A stretch of 64,000 nucleotides of DNA from Candidatus Brevundimonas colombiensis (lineage in GTDB: Bacteria; Pseudomonadota; Alphaproteobacteria; Caulobacterales; Caulobacteraceae). The notes under the pieces are model-generated. The model did no database searches. It saw nothing but the letters and a program-made list of their open reading frames with translations, and had not been told where the DNA came from. A program made the position numbers and the translations under genes. The stretch lies in NCBI GenBank assembly GCA_029202665.1, contig CP119326.1:1922001-1986000 (forward strand), written 5' to 3'. Below are positions 33,282-41,631 of the stretch, piece by piece (position 1 is the stretch's first letter; every line of letters starts with the position of its first letter).

Positions 33282-35078
33282 TCATTTCGCCTTCTGTTCC
33301 GCGATCCAGGCGTCCATGCGGTGGTCCAGAAGCGCCAGCGGCAGCGGCCCTTCGACCAGCAGGGCGTCGTGGAAGGTGCGGATGTTGAACTTGGGCCCCA
33401 GTTCGCGCTCGGCGCGTTGGCGGATTTCGCGCAGGCGGATTTCCCCGATCTTGTAGGCCGTGGCCTGGCCCGGCCAGCCGATGTAGCGCTGAAGCTCGGT
33501 CTCGATATTGTGCGGGGCCAGGGCCGAGTTGTCGCGGAAACAGGCGCGAGCCTGTTCCTCGGTCCAGCCCATCCAGTGCAGGCCGGTGTCGGCCACCAGA
33601 CGGCAGGCGCGCCACATCTCATAGGACAGGCGGCCGAACCGCTCATAGGGGGTGCGATAGAAGCCCATCTCCTCGCCCAGATATTCCGAATACAGGCCCC
33701 AGCCCTCGGTGAAGGCGGTGACATTGGCCTGACGCCGGAAATAGGGCTGGCCGGCGGCCTCCTGCTGCAGGGCGATCTGGATGTGGTGGCCCGGAACGGC
33801 CTCGTGCAGGGTTAGGGCCGGCAGTTCGTACAGCGGGCGCTGATCCAGCCGGGACGTATTGACGATGTAGTGGCCCGCCACGCCGTTCTGCATCGACCCG
33901 CCGTTATAGCGGCCGGTGGTGTAGTTCTCCTCGATCTGGGTCGGGACCGGCTGCACGTCATAGGGCAGGCGGGGCAGGGTGGCGAACAGGGGCGGCAAGC
34001 CGCCGTCCGCACGCTTGGCCATTTCCGACGCCTTCTCCAGCAGCTCTTCGCGGGTCTTGGCGTAAAACTGCGGGTCGGTGCGCAGGAAGTTCAGGAAGTC
34101 GGCGAAATCGCCGGTCCAGCCGGCCGCCTTCATCTCCACCTCCATCCGGGCGCGGATGCGGGCCACCTCGTCCAGACCGATCTGGTGGATCTGATCCGGC
34201 GTCAGGTCGGTGGTGGTGTGGCCGCGCACCAGATAGGCATACAGGGGCTTGCCGCCCGGCCGGGCGCCGATACCCGGTTCGACCGGCGCCTTGGGCAGAT
34301 AGTCGGCCTGGAGGAAGGTCAGCCAGGCGTGGCGGGCCGGAATGATGACAGAGGCCACGGCGGCGACGCCCTGGGCCCTCAGTCTATCCCTCTCCGCCTG
34401 GGGCACGGCCGCGGGCAGGGTGTCGAAAGGCTTCAACAGCGGTTCGGCGTCGGGTGCGATGGCCACGTCGTTGCGGGCCAGGGCGATGGCGCTTTCAGTG
34501 ACCGACCGGGCCTGAATCATGCCGGTGTCCAGTCCACGCCGCGCATTGTCGGTCGTCTGGGCGTAGATGTCGCCGAAACCGCGTATGCGCTGGATGTAGC
34601 GCTCGGCCTCTGCGACCGAGTTCAGACGCGTGCCGCCGCCGACATAAATCGCCCACGTCCCCGGCCCGCCCTCGCTGTCGAAGGCCAGCCGCCCGGTATC
34701 GTAATCCAACCCCTCGATGCTGCGTTTCAGGCTGTAGAGCAGGAAGCCGTGGTTGATCGCGCCTGCGTGGGAAAGACTTGCCGGGTCGATGGCGTCCAGA
34801 CGGCGCACGAACCCTTGCAGCGGCGCGCGCTGGGCCAGTTCGAAGGCGCGGGTCAGGTCGGGAACCCGGCCCATGGCCTCAACATCGCCCTCGCCGCTGG
34901 CCGAGAAGGGATCGACCGACTTCAGATAGGTCTCGTAATCGGCGATCAGGGCGTTCAGCGCCGCGTCCGCAGGGGCGGCCGCAGGGGCGGCTGCGGGGGC
35001 AGACGGCGTCTGAGCCATGACCATCGCCGGCGACGCCGCCGCGATCACGGCCGCCAAGGCCAGTTGAGACATCTTCAT
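33282..35078 (-). CDS. DUF885 family exported metallopeptidase-like protein
   Basis: A 598-residue exported protein with a Sec signal (MSQLALAAVIAAASPAMVMA). It belongs to the DUF885 family: the zinc-site motif HEAVPGHH lies at about residue 425, with a glutamate in the downstream AFTEGWGLYSEYLG, and the conserved TEEQARACFRDNSALA and YIGWPGQATAYKIG near the C-terminus. Members are thought to be periplasmic carboxypeptidase-like metalloenzymes. An Ala/Pro-rich linker (about 25-40) follows the signal. The start at 35078 is chosen to place the signal peptide at the N-terminus. Confidence 0.9.
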   Translation of the reverse strand: MKMSQLALAAVIAAASPAMVMAQTPSAPAAAPAAAPADAALNALIADYETYLKSVDPFSASGEGDVEAMGRVPDLTRAFELAQRAPLQGFVRRLDAIDPASLSHAGAINHGFLLYSLKRSIEGLDYDTGRLAFDSEGGPGTWAIYVGGGTRLNSVAEAERYIQRIRGFGDIYAQTTDNARRGLDTGMIQARSVTESAIALARNDVAIAPDAEPLLKPFDTLPAAVPQAERDRLRAQGVAAVASVIIPARHAWLTFLQADYLPKAPVEPGIGARPGGKPLYAYLVRGHTTTDLTPDQIHQIGLDEVARIRARMEVEMKAAGWTGDFADFLNFLRTDPQFYAKTREELLEKASEMAKRADGGLPPLFATLPRLPYDVQPVPTQIEENYTTGRYNGGSMQNGVAGHYIVNTSRLDQRPLYELPALTLHEAVPGHHIQIALQQEAAGQPYFRRQANVTAFTEGWGLYSEYLGEEMGFYRTPYERFGRLSYEMWRACRLVADTGLHWMGWTEEQARACFRDNSALAPHNIETELQRYIGWPGQATAYKIGEIRLREIRQRAERELGPKFNIRTFHDALLVEGPLPLALLDHRMDAWIAEQKAK

Positions 35079-35130
35079 GTTCGCGCCCCTCCAGTGCAGG
35101 GCGCAGTGCAAGCCGAGCCGCGTCGCGACG

Positions 35131-35634
35131 TCAACCGCAGACGGCGAAGAACTGTTCGATCCCGGCCTTGGCCGCCGGATGGGCGACATATAGTTCGCGC
35201 GCGTCGTCGGCCCAGGCGGCGATCCACCCCAGGCGGCGGAAGCGCTGGAAGACCGGATCCCTGGTCTTGGCGCGGGCGGTCAGCAGTTCGCCCTCATGGA
35301 CGACCGCCGGTTCCGACGTCGCGGCGTAGCGTTCGGTGTCGCCGCCGGATTCCAGATGGATTTCACGCGCGGGCTTCTCGCTGGCCGCCGTGATCTCAAG
35401 CGCGCCCGTGCCCGCCCGGCAAAGCAGGTGCAGCTTCACCTCGTCGCTGTTGGCCACGCCATAGGCCAGGCTGGCCTCGGGGCCGTCGCGGTTCATGAAC
35501 CAGTCCAGACCCGCCGTAGCGGCCGGCGCGCCTTCGGCGGCCGTCGTGTCCATCGACGGCGCGGGCGCATGGGTGGCGCAGGCGGCCAGGGCCGACACGG
35601 CGATCAGGGACGGGATCAGGCGGGACAGACGCAT
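35131..35634 (-). CDS. Putative lipoprotein, paralogue of the next gene
   Basis: A 167-residue lipoprotein with lipobox LAAC (Cys19). The mature domain has a conserved first cysteine (LHLLCRAGTGALEITAASE) and a last cysteine at the C-terminus (FFAVCG), with a run of beta-like strands between. Its pattern C-x-A-G-[ST]-G-A, then GG-[DN]-T, then a final H-x-A-K plus terminal Cys repeats in the neighbouring gene, so the two are tandem paralogues. No function recognised. It lies 12 nt downstream of its paralogue on the same strand, and the DUF885 gene follows 52 nt further. Confidence 0.72.
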   Translation of the reverse strand: MRLSRLIPSLIAVSALAACATHAPAPSMDTTAAEGAPAATAGLDWFMNRDGPEASLAYGVANSDEVKLHLLCRAGTGALEITAASEKPAREIHLESGGDTERYAATSEPAVVHEGELLTARAKTRDPVFQRFRRLGWIAAWADDARELYVAHPAAKAGIEQFFAVCG

Positions 35635-35646
35635 GGGCGACCTCTC

Positions 35647-36075
35647 TTATCCGGCGCAATGATCGGCGAAGCGGCGCAGCTTGGCCAGATGGGGGCGTTC
35701 GACGATCAGGGTTCGGACGTCCGATCCGACCGCGATGGTCATCCGGCCGTCGGCGACGAAGGCGGTGAAGGCCGGGTGTTCGACCGGAATCCCCGTTTCC
35801 AGCTTGCCGCCGCGTCCGACCCGCGCCTCGCTGGCGGCGGTGTTTCCGCCCGCCGTGATGCGGGCGAAACCGGCGGTGGCGGGTTCGCCATAGATGGCGA
35901 TGGTCACCGCGCCCGATCCGGCCTGACATTGCAGGGTGGAGCGCAATGCGGCGGTGTCGGGGATATCGTTGGCCAGCACCAGCGGGCCTTCGCCTTCGTA
36001 CAGGCTCCAGGTCCAGCCGCTCGCAGGCGCGGCCTGCAGCGCCAGGGCCATCAGGGCCGAAGCGATAAGGGTCAT
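35647..36075 (-). CDS. Exported protein, paralogue of the preceding entry
   Basis: A 142-residue exported protein (signal MTLIASALMALALQAAPASG). The mature part contains LQCQAGSGAVTIAI, an AGGNTAASEARVG segment and HLAKLRRFADHCAG at the end, matching the lipoprotein gene in order and spacing (Cys, Gly-rich turn, terminal Cys). It differs in lacking a lipobox, so the pair may supply soluble and anchored forms. Function unknown. Same strand and 12 nt upstream of its paralogue. Confidence 0.72.
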   Translation of the reverse strand: MTLIASALMALALQAAPASGWTWSLYEGEGPLVLANDIPDTAALRSTLQCQAGSGAVTIAIYGEPATAGFARITAGGNTAASEARVGRGGKLETGIPVEHPAFTAFVADGRMTIAVGSDVRTLIVERPHLAKLRRFADHCAG

Positions 36076-36233
36076 GCGTCAGCCCCCGCCGACGACGCGC
36101 GTCGCCGCGTCCGGCCCAGTGTCGTCACACGCGCCCATAACCGCAAGAGATCAGACAGCCGAAATCCTCCCGACAGGCCTTACAGTCGAACGGAACGCGG
36201 TTATCCGCAGACGGTTCAACCCGGCGTGCGGGA

Positions 36234-36953
36234 TCAGAAGGGGCTGAAGCGTTCGGCCAGGGCCTGACCCACCGGCGGGGCCTGGACACGGCTGACATCC
36301 CCGCGTCCGCCGTAGGAAATGCGCGCCTCGGCGATCTGCGTGTGGTTGATGGCGTTGGCGGACGAGATGTCTTCGGGCCGCACGATGCCGGCGACGGTCA
36401 GTTCGCGCACCTCGCGGTTGGTGCGCACTTCCTGGCGACCCTGGATCACCAGATTGCCGTTGGCCAGGACGTCGGTGACGACGGCGGCGATGGTCAGCGA
36501 CACCTTTTCGGCCCGGTTGACCGTGCCGCTGCCCCCCGACTTGGAGGCGCCCTCCATCCCGACCATGTTCGACGGATCGAAACCGCCAGGGAAGGCGCGG
36601 CCCAGGCTGCTTTCCAGGCCGAACAGATGCGTGACGCCGCCCGAGATGTTGTTGGAGCGCGAGCGCTGGGTCGAGTTCTGCGTCTGGGCGCGGTCGTCGA
36701 TGTCGATCTTGACCGTCAGGATGTCGCCCACGTGGCGGGCCCGCTGATCGCCGAAGAAGGTGCGGGCGCCGGCGCGCCACAGGCTGTTCGAGCTGGCCGC
36801 CGTGTCGGGCGCCGGCAGATAGGTCTGCTGCACCGGCACCAGGGCGGCGGGATAGCCGATGGGCGCCAGTTCGGGGCCGCGCACCGTCTCGGCGACGGTG
36901 GAGCAGGCGGCCAGGGGCGCGACGGCGGCGAGGGTCAGGAGGATCTTGCGCAT
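36234..36953 (-). CDS. flgH: Flagellar L-ring lipoprotein FlgH
   Basis: A 239-residue FlgH, the outer-membrane L-ring component. Lipobox LAAC with Cys17, a linker region, then conserved NSLWRAGARTFFGDQRARHVGD (split across the FlgH signature) and C-terminal VRPEDISSANAINHTQIAEAR followed by SYGGRGDVSRVQ. It is the last gene of the flgF-flgG-flgA-flgH operon, 12 nt after flgA. Downstream, at 36076-36233, I see no gene. Confidence 0.96.
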   Translation of the reverse strand: MRKILLTLAAVAPLAACSTVAETVRGPELAPIGYPAALVPVQQTYLPAPDTAASSNSLWRAGARTFFGDQRARHVGDILTVKIDIDDRAQTQNSTQRSRSNNISGGVTHLFGLESSLGRAFPGGFDPSNMVGMEGASKSGGSGTVNRAEKVSLTIAAVVTDVLANGNLVIQGRQEVRTNREVRELTVAGIVRPEDISSANAINHTQIAEARISYGGRGDVSRVQAPPVGQALAERFSPF

Positions 36954-36965
36954 GACGAGGTTTCC

Positions 36966-37574
36966 CTAGCGGGCGGCGAACTGTTGAGGGGCGGCGCGTG
37001 CGGCGTCGGCGGCCGGGCCGGCGACGGCCTGTCCGGGACCGGAGGCCACGGCGTCGATGACGCGGTTGGAGGCGGTGTTCATGATGGCGACGGGTTCGCC
37101 CAGGCCGGCGCTGCGCATGGCCTTGCCCATGACGGCCAGGTTCACGCCGCCGACCTGATAGGTGACGCGCACCATGTCGTTGCGGGCGATGACCTGCTGG
37201 GCGGCGGCGGGGCGATAGGCGGCGCGGGCTGCGGGCGGAAGGTCGGCGGGGGCCGAGGCGGTTTCCGCCATGCCGGGGACCGGCGCCTCGGCGCGGCGCA
37301 CGGCGACGCGGCGCAGGCCGTTGGGATTGGCCCAGTCCAGACCGGCCTGACGGGCCTGGCTCTGAAGCTGGCCGGCCTCGAGCACGACCGAGGGGCCGAC
37401 GCGCTGGGCCACCACGACGTTGGCCGCCGCTCCGGCGCCCTCGAACAGGTCGCCCAGGGTGACGCGGCCGTCGTCGTCGACCGGGTTGGCGCGCAGGGCG
37501 ACGGGACCGGCCCATGCGGCGTTTGAGAAGACGCAGGCGGCGGCTGCGAGGATCAGGGTGCGGGTCAGGCGCAT
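36966..37574 (-). CDS. flgA: P-ring assembly chaperone FlgA
   Basis: A 202-residue FlgA with a signal peptide (MRLTRTLILAAAACVFSNAAWA) and a SAF-type domain (QQVIARNDMVRVTYQVGGVN, GKAMRSAGLGEPVAIMNTAS). It is a periplasmic chaperone for P-ring (FlgI) assembly; flgI is not in the window. Placed between flgG (3 nt upstream) and flgH, as in Caulobacter. The C-terminal Ala-rich tail (AVAGPAADAARAAPQQF) is variable. Confidence 0.92.
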   Translation of the reverse strand: MRLTRTLILAAAACVFSNAAWAGPVALRANPVDDDGRVTLGDLFEGAGAAANVVVAQRVGPSVVLEAGQLQSQARQAGLDWANPNGLRRVAVRRAEAPVPGMAETASAPADLPPAARAAYRPAAAQQVIARNDMVRVTYQVGGVNLAVMGKAMRSAGLGEPVAIMNTASNRVIDAVASGPGQAVAGPAADAARAAPQQFAAR

Positions 37575-37577
37575 GGC

Positions 37578-38366
37578 TCAGCTCTTCACTTGCGAGGCCG
37601 TCGATAGCATCTGGTCGGCGGTGCTGATGACCTTGGAGTTCATCTCATAGGCGCGCTGGGCCACGATCAGGGCGCTGATCTCCGACACCGCATCCACGTT
37701 CGACGCCTCGGTGTAGTTCTGCAGCACCTGGCCGAAGCCCGTCGAGCCGGGCGTGCCGACGATGGCCGGGCCCGAGGCGGCGGTTTCCAGCAGCAGGTTG
37801 TCGCCGATGGCTTCCAGACCCGCCTCGTTGAAGAAGTTGGCCAGTTCGATCTGGCCCACCGTCGTCGGGGCGGTCTGGCCGGCCTGCGTCACCTGGACCA
37901 GGCCGCTCTTGGAGATGCTCAGCTTGGTCGTGTCCGACGGGATGGTGACGGCCGGTTCCAGCAGATAGCCGTCGTCGGTGACGATCTGGCCTTCCGGATT
38001 GACCTGCAGGTTGCCGGCGCGGGTGTAGGCCTTTTCGCCCGAGGGCAGGCTGATCTGGAAATAGCCCTTGCCGTCGATGGCCATGTCATAGGGGTTGCCC
38101 GTGGCCTGGGGCGTGCCCTGTTCGGTGACGCGATAGACCGCGCCCGCCTTGACGCCCGCGCCGATCTGGATGCCGGTCGGAACCACGGTGCCGGCGCTGG
38201 AGGACTGGGCCCCCATCCGTTCGACGTTCTGATACAGCAGGTCCTGGAACTCGGCGCGCTGCTTCTTGAAGCCCACCGTGTTCATGTTGGCGATGTTGTT
38301 GGAGATGACCTCGACGTTCAGCTGCTGAGCAGCCATGCCCGAGGCGGCGGTGCGGAGTGCGCGCAT
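37578..38366 (-). CDS. flgG: Flagellar distal rod protein FlgG
   Basis: A 262-residue rod protein. N-terminal MRALRTAASGMAAQQLNVEV and NNIANMNTVGFKKQRAEFQD, and C-terminal EISALIVAQRAYEMNSKVIS, are the paired coiled termini of the FlgG/FlgE family. The DLLYQNVE segment after the N-terminal domain is the FlgG-specific region that distinguishes it from FlgF. It forms the distal rod through the periplasm. Starts 14 nt after flgF and ends 3 nt before flgA. Confidence 0.97.
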   Translation of the reverse strand: MRALRTAASGMAAQQLNVEVISNNIANMNTVGFKKQRAEFQDLLYQNVERMGAQSSSAGTVVPTGIQIGAGVKAGAVYRVTEQGTPQATGNPYDMAIDGKGYFQISLPSGEKAYTRAGNLQVNPEGQIVTDDGYLLEPAVTIPSDTTKLSISKSGLVQVTQAGQTAPTTVGQIELANFFNEAGLEAIGDNLLLETAASGPAIVGTPGSTGFGQVLQNYTEASNVDAVSEISALIVAQRAYEMNSKVISTADQMLSTASQVKS

Positions 38367-38380
38367 CTTTGAGGCTCCCT

Positions 38381-39121
38381 TTACGCGGCCTTGCCGAGGC
38401 GCTCGACGGCGCGACGGCTGAGGTCGTTGGTGTTGTCGATCATGCGCGACACGCTTTCGTAGGCGCGGCTGATCTCGACCAGATTGGTGATCTCGACCAG
38501 CGGATTGACGTTGGAGGATTCCAGCGCGCCCTGGTGGATCTGGGCGTCGGTCGCCTCGATCGGCTGGATGTTGGAACGGTTGCGATAGAGACTGTCGCCC
38601 CCCTTCTCGAGGACGCCCAGGGTGTCGAACCGCACGACCGACAGACGGCCCGTGACCTGGCCCTGCTGGGTGATGGTGCCGTCCTCGCCGACGCTGGGGG
38701 CGCCCAGGTTGGGGTCCAGCACGATCTCGGCGCCGCCGCCCAGCACCGCCTGGCCCTGTTTGGTGGTCAGCTTGCCTTCGGGGTCCATGGTGAAGGCTCC
38801 GTCGCGGGTGAAGGCCTGGCCGTTCGCCCCGTCGCGCACGGTGAAGAAGGCGCCTTCGCCCGAGATGGCGAAGTCCAGGTTGCGACCCGTCTGCTGCATC
38901 GACCCCTGGCCGAAGTCGCGGCCCACGCCGTTGTCCAGAACGAAGCTGGCCGAGGGCTTGATCGAATCGTTGCGGGCGCGCTTGCCCACCTCGGCGCTGA
39001 CCATCAGCTGCTCGACCTTGAAGCCGGTGGTGTTGGCGTTGGCGACGTTGTTGGCCACGATGTCCAGTTCGCGACGCAGCGTCATCTGCCGTGACAGTCC
39101 GATATAGGCGGCGTTTTCCAC
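38381..39121 (-). CDS. flgF: Flagellar proximal rod protein FlgF
   Basis: A 246-residue rod protein (ENAAYIGLSRQMTLRRELDI, VANNVANANTTGFKVEQLMV, and C-terminal LVEISRAYESVSRMIDNTND). The GTG at 39121 is taken as start. The sigma-54 promoter at 39151-39166 puts the transcript start near 39140, so the upstream in-frame start at 39151 would lie before the mRNA begins. A GAAGGAG ribosome site precedes the GTG. First gene of flgF-flgG-flgA-flgH. Confidence 0.95.
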   Translation of the reverse strand: MENAAYIGLSRQMTLRRELDIVANNVANANTTGFKVEQLMVSAEVGKRARNDSIKPSASFVLDNGVGRDFGQGSMQQTGRNLDFAISGEGAFFTVRDGANGQAFTRDGAFTMDPEGKLTTKQGQAVLGGGAEIVLDPNLGAPSVGEDGTITQQGQVTGRLSVVRFDTLGVLEKGGDSLYRNRSNIQPIEATDAQIHQGALESSNVNPLVEITNLVEISRAYESVSRMIDNTNDLSRRAVERLGKAA

Positions 39122-39150
39122 GAGAGGCGTGCTCCTTCGCGCCTCCCTCA

Positions 39151-39166
39151 CGCAACGGCCGTGCCA
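39151..39166 (-). promoter_or_regulatory. Sigma-54 promoter of flgF
   Basis: On the minus strand: TGGCAC (39166-39161), GGCCG, TTGCG (39155-39151). This is a perfect -24/-12 sigma-54 (RpoN) promoter with the required 5-nt spacing between the two elements. Transcription should begin near 39140 and reads flgF. RpoN promoters need an activator, here presumably FlbD. Confidence 0.88.
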
Positions 39167-39219
39167 ACAGGGTTAATCCAGCCGGAATGCGGGTTTCGGC
39201 GGCATGGGAGACCGGGCGA

Positions 39220-39236
39220 CCCGGCAAATCCTGCCC
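39220..39236. promoter_or_regulatory. FlbD (ftr-like) enhancer between flgF and fliL
   Basis: CCCGGCAAATCCTGCCC matches the ftr consensus of FlbD sites, about 55-70 nt upstream of the flgF sigma-54 promoter and directly before the fliL CtrA box. It can serve as the enhancer for flgF and might also affect fliL. Confidence 0.65.
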
Positions 39237-39240
39237 ATTG

Positions 39241-39257
39241 TAAACGCGGCGTTAACC
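39241..39257 (+). promoter_or_regulatory. CtrA box upstream of fliL
   Basis: TAAA-N7-TTAACC (39241-39257). Read on the other strand it is TTAA-N7-TTTA, the same arrangement as the fliF box at 3720-3736 with the same spacer length. It lies 47 nt before the fliL ATG, which fits a CtrA-activated class II promoter. Confidence 0.72.
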
Positions 39258-39303
39258 AAACCCGGACGATCTTCCCCACGAGACCACGCTCAGGGGCGCG
39301 CGC

Positions 39304-39963
39304 ATGTTCAAGTTCGGCAAGAAGAAGGGCGACGCGAGCGCTGACGCCGCCCTGCCTGCCGTGCAGGACGGAGAGGCCGCCGCCGAGGGCGAGGCCGCCG
39401 CGCCCAAGAAGAAGAAACTGCCGCTGCTGTTCATCATTGCACCGGTGGCGCTGCTGGTGCTGGGCGGCGGCGGGGCGGCGGCCTTCTTCATGCTGAAGCC
39501 CAAGCCCGCCGAGGCGCATGGCGCTGCGGCCGAGGCTGAGGGCGAGCACGGCGGCGAAAAGGCCGAAAAGAAGGAAGAAAAGGGCGGCGGTCACGGCGGG
39601 GGCGGCAAGACGGGCGAGGCCGATGCGTCTCTGGGCGTCATTGCGGCCGGGCCGGACGGCGTGACCTTCTACACCCTGCCCGACATGGTCATGAACATTC
39701 AGTCGGCCGATGGCCGACCGACCTTCCTGAAGCTGAAGCTGACCTTGGAAATGCACGACGCCGGGGTGGCGACGCATCTTCAGGAGGAGATGCCGCGCCT
39801 GCAGGACATGTTCACCGGCTTCGTGCGCGAGCTGCGGCCCGAGGATCTGAGCGGATCGGCCGGCACCTATCAGCTGCGCGCCGAAATCCTGCGTCGCGTC
39901 AATCTGATCGCCGCGCCGGGCAAGGTCGACGCCGTGCTGATCGAAGAAATGCTGGTGCAATAG
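39304..39963 (+). CDS. fliL: Flagellar basal body-associated protein FliL
   Basis: A 219-residue FliL: cytoplasmic Lys/Ala/Glu-rich N-terminus (about 1-38), one membrane helix (about 39-60, LPLLFIIAPVALLVLGGGG), a Glu/Lys/Gly/His-rich periplasmic linker (about 65-105) and the stomatin-like FliL domain (FYTLPDMVMNIQ, FLKLKLTLEMHD, IEEMLVQ at the end). It surrounds the stator and supports motor function. Followed by fliM after 2 nt. The highly charged linker is long for the family. Confidence 0.95.
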   Translation: MFKFGKKKGDASADAALPAVQDGEAAAEGEAAAPKKKKLPLLFIIAPVALLVLGGGGAAAFFMLKPKPAEAHGAAAEAEGEHGGEKAEKKEEKGGGHGGGGKTGEADASLGVIAAGPDGVTFYTLPDMVMNIQSADGRPTFLKLKLTLEMHDAGVATHLQEEMPRLQDMFTGFVRELRPEDLSGSAGTYQLRAEILRRVNLIAAPGKVDAVLIEEMLVQ

Positions 39964-39965
39964 GC

Positions 39966-41009
39966 ATGAGCGACGCAGCGCAACTGGACCCGTTCGGCGG
40001 CCTGGGCGACCCGGGCGACGCCCTGTCCGAACGGGTGCTGAACCAGGATGAGATCGACAGCCTGCTGGGCTTCGACCTGGGCGACGACGACGGAAGCGAA
40101 CGCTCGGGCATTCGCGCCATCATCAACTCGGCGCTGGTGTCCTATGAACGCCTGCCGATGCTGGAGATCGTGTTCGACCGACTGGTCCGGTTGATGACGA
40201 CCTCGCTTCGGAACTTCACCTCCGACAACGTCGAGGTGTCGTTGGACAACATCTCCTCGATCCGCTTCGGCGACTATCTGAACTCGATCCCGCTGCCGGC
40301 GATCCTGGCGGTGTTCCGCGCCGAGGAGTTGGACAACTACGGCCTGCTGACCGTCGATTCCAACCTGATCTATTCGATCGTGGACGTGCTGCTGGGCGGC
40401 CGTCGGGGCACCGCCGCCCTGCGGATCGAGGGCCGACCCTACACCACCATCGAGCGGGTGCTGGTTCAGCGGATGGTCGAGGTGGTGCTGAACGACGCCC
40501 GCCAGGCGTTCGAGCCGCTGACACCGGTGCATTTCAACCTGGACCGGCTGGAGACCAACCCCCGCTTCGCCGCCATCGCGCGCCCCGCCAATGCGGCCAT
40601 TCTGATCAAGCTGCGGATCGATATGGAGGATCGCGGCGGGCGGATCGAATTGCTGCTGCCCTATGCGACGCTGGAGCCGATCCGCAAGATGCTGCTGCAG
40701 CAGTTCATGGGCGAGAAGTTCGGCCGCGACAACATCTGGGAAGGCCACTTGGCCACCGAGATGTGGACCACCGAAATGGAGGTGCGCGCCGTTCTGGATG
40801 AGCAGCAGATGCCGCTGTCCAGCGTGCTGAACCTCAAGGTCGGCGACACCCTGATGCTGAACGCCACGCCGGATTCGGAGGTTTCGATCCGCGCCGGCGT
40901 CATCCCGCTGACCACCGGCCGCATGGGTCGCAAGGGTCAGCATATCGCCGTGCGCGTGGAAGGGCCGGTCAATCCCGAGACCGCCGCCCGTTTGGAAGGA
41001 ACCTTCTGA
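39966..41009 (+). CDS. fliM: Flagellar motor switch protein FliM
   Basis: A 347-residue FliM. Near the N-terminus, NQDEIDSLLGFDLGDD is the CheY-binding EIDSLL-type motif. The middle domain has YERLPMLEIVFDRLVRLMT and the GGRRG region. The C-terminal SpoA domain includes LSSVLNLKVGDTLMLNATPD. It forms the C-ring between FliG and FliN and sets rotation direction. Its stop overlaps the next ATG (1 nt), so they are translationally coupled. Confidence 0.96.
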   Translation: MSDAAQLDPFGGLGDPGDALSERVLNQDEIDSLLGFDLGDDDGSERSGIRAIINSALVSYERLPMLEIVFDRLVRLMTTSLRNFTSDNVEVSLDNISSIRFGDYLNSIPLPAILAVFRAEELDNYGLLTVDSNLIYSIVDVLLGGRRGTAALRIEGRPYTTIERVLVQRMVEVVLNDARQAFEPLTPVHFNLDRLETNPRFAAIARPANAAILIKLRIDMEDRGGRIELLLPYATLEPIRKMLLQQFMGEKFGRDNIWEGHLATEMWTTEMEVRAVLDEQQMPLSSVLNLKVGDTLMLNATPDSEVSIRAGVIPLTTGRMGRKGQHIAVRVEGPVNPETAARLEGTF

Positions 41010-41614
41010 TGGCCGGAATGATCATGGACGCGGTGCTGATGCTGCTGCTGGTCGCGGCGGTCGGGTACGGTGTCAAGCTGGAACGCAAGCTGTCGGCCCT
41101 GCGCGCCGGTCAGCTGGCCTTCGCCCAGGCGGTGACGGACCTGAACGCCGCCGCCGGCCGAGCCGAGAACGCCCTGGCGACCCTGCGCGCCTCGGGCCAG
41201 GAGACGGATCTGCTGCATGACCGCATCATCAAGGCGCGCGAGGTCAAGGCGCAGCTGGAATCCCTGATCGCCCGCGCTCCCGCGACAGCCGCCGCGCCGC
41301 CCCGCCATGCTGAGGAGGCCCTGACGCTGCGGGCGGAACCGGCTCGACGCGCCCCTGCGCCGATCCAGACCGCCGCCGCCCCGGCCTCCGAGGACGAGGC
41401 GCGCGCCGAGCGGATGGCGGCCCTGGCCGAGCGCATCCAGGGCCTGACCGGCCCGGCGACCACCCGCCGCGCCGCCGCCGCCGCGCCGACCGGGCGGGAT
41501 AATGTCGCCGCCATCGTCCAGGCGTTGACGGCCGGCCGCTCCGCTAACCATTCCGCCAAACAAAGCCTCAACGCCGCGCGTCGTAATCTCGACGACGACC
41601 TGTTCGCCGCCTGA
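41009..41614 (+). CDS. DUF6468-like membrane protein in the flagellar operon
   Basis: A 201-residue protein with one N-terminal membrane helix (about 5-20, MDAVLMLLLVAAVGYGVKLE), a short coiled coil (LNAAAGRAENALATLRASGQ) and an Ala/Pro/Arg-rich, low-complexity middle. It resembles the DUF6468 proteins encoded beside fliM and motE in Caulobacterales. No activity is known; location suggests a basal-body accessory. It is overlapped by the fliM stop and lies 17 nt before the motE-like gene. Confidence 0.7.
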   Translation: MAGMIMDAVLMLLLVAAVGYGVKLERKLSALRAGQLAFAQAVTDLNAAAGRAENALATLRASGQETDLLHDRIIKAREVKAQLESLIARAPATAAAPPRHAEEALTLRAEPARRAPAPIQTAAAPASEDEARAERMAALAERIQGLTGPATTRRAAAAAPTGRDNVAAIVQALTAGRSANHSAKQSLNAARRNLDDDLFAA

Positions 41615-41631
41615 GTTCGGAACCCCATTAA

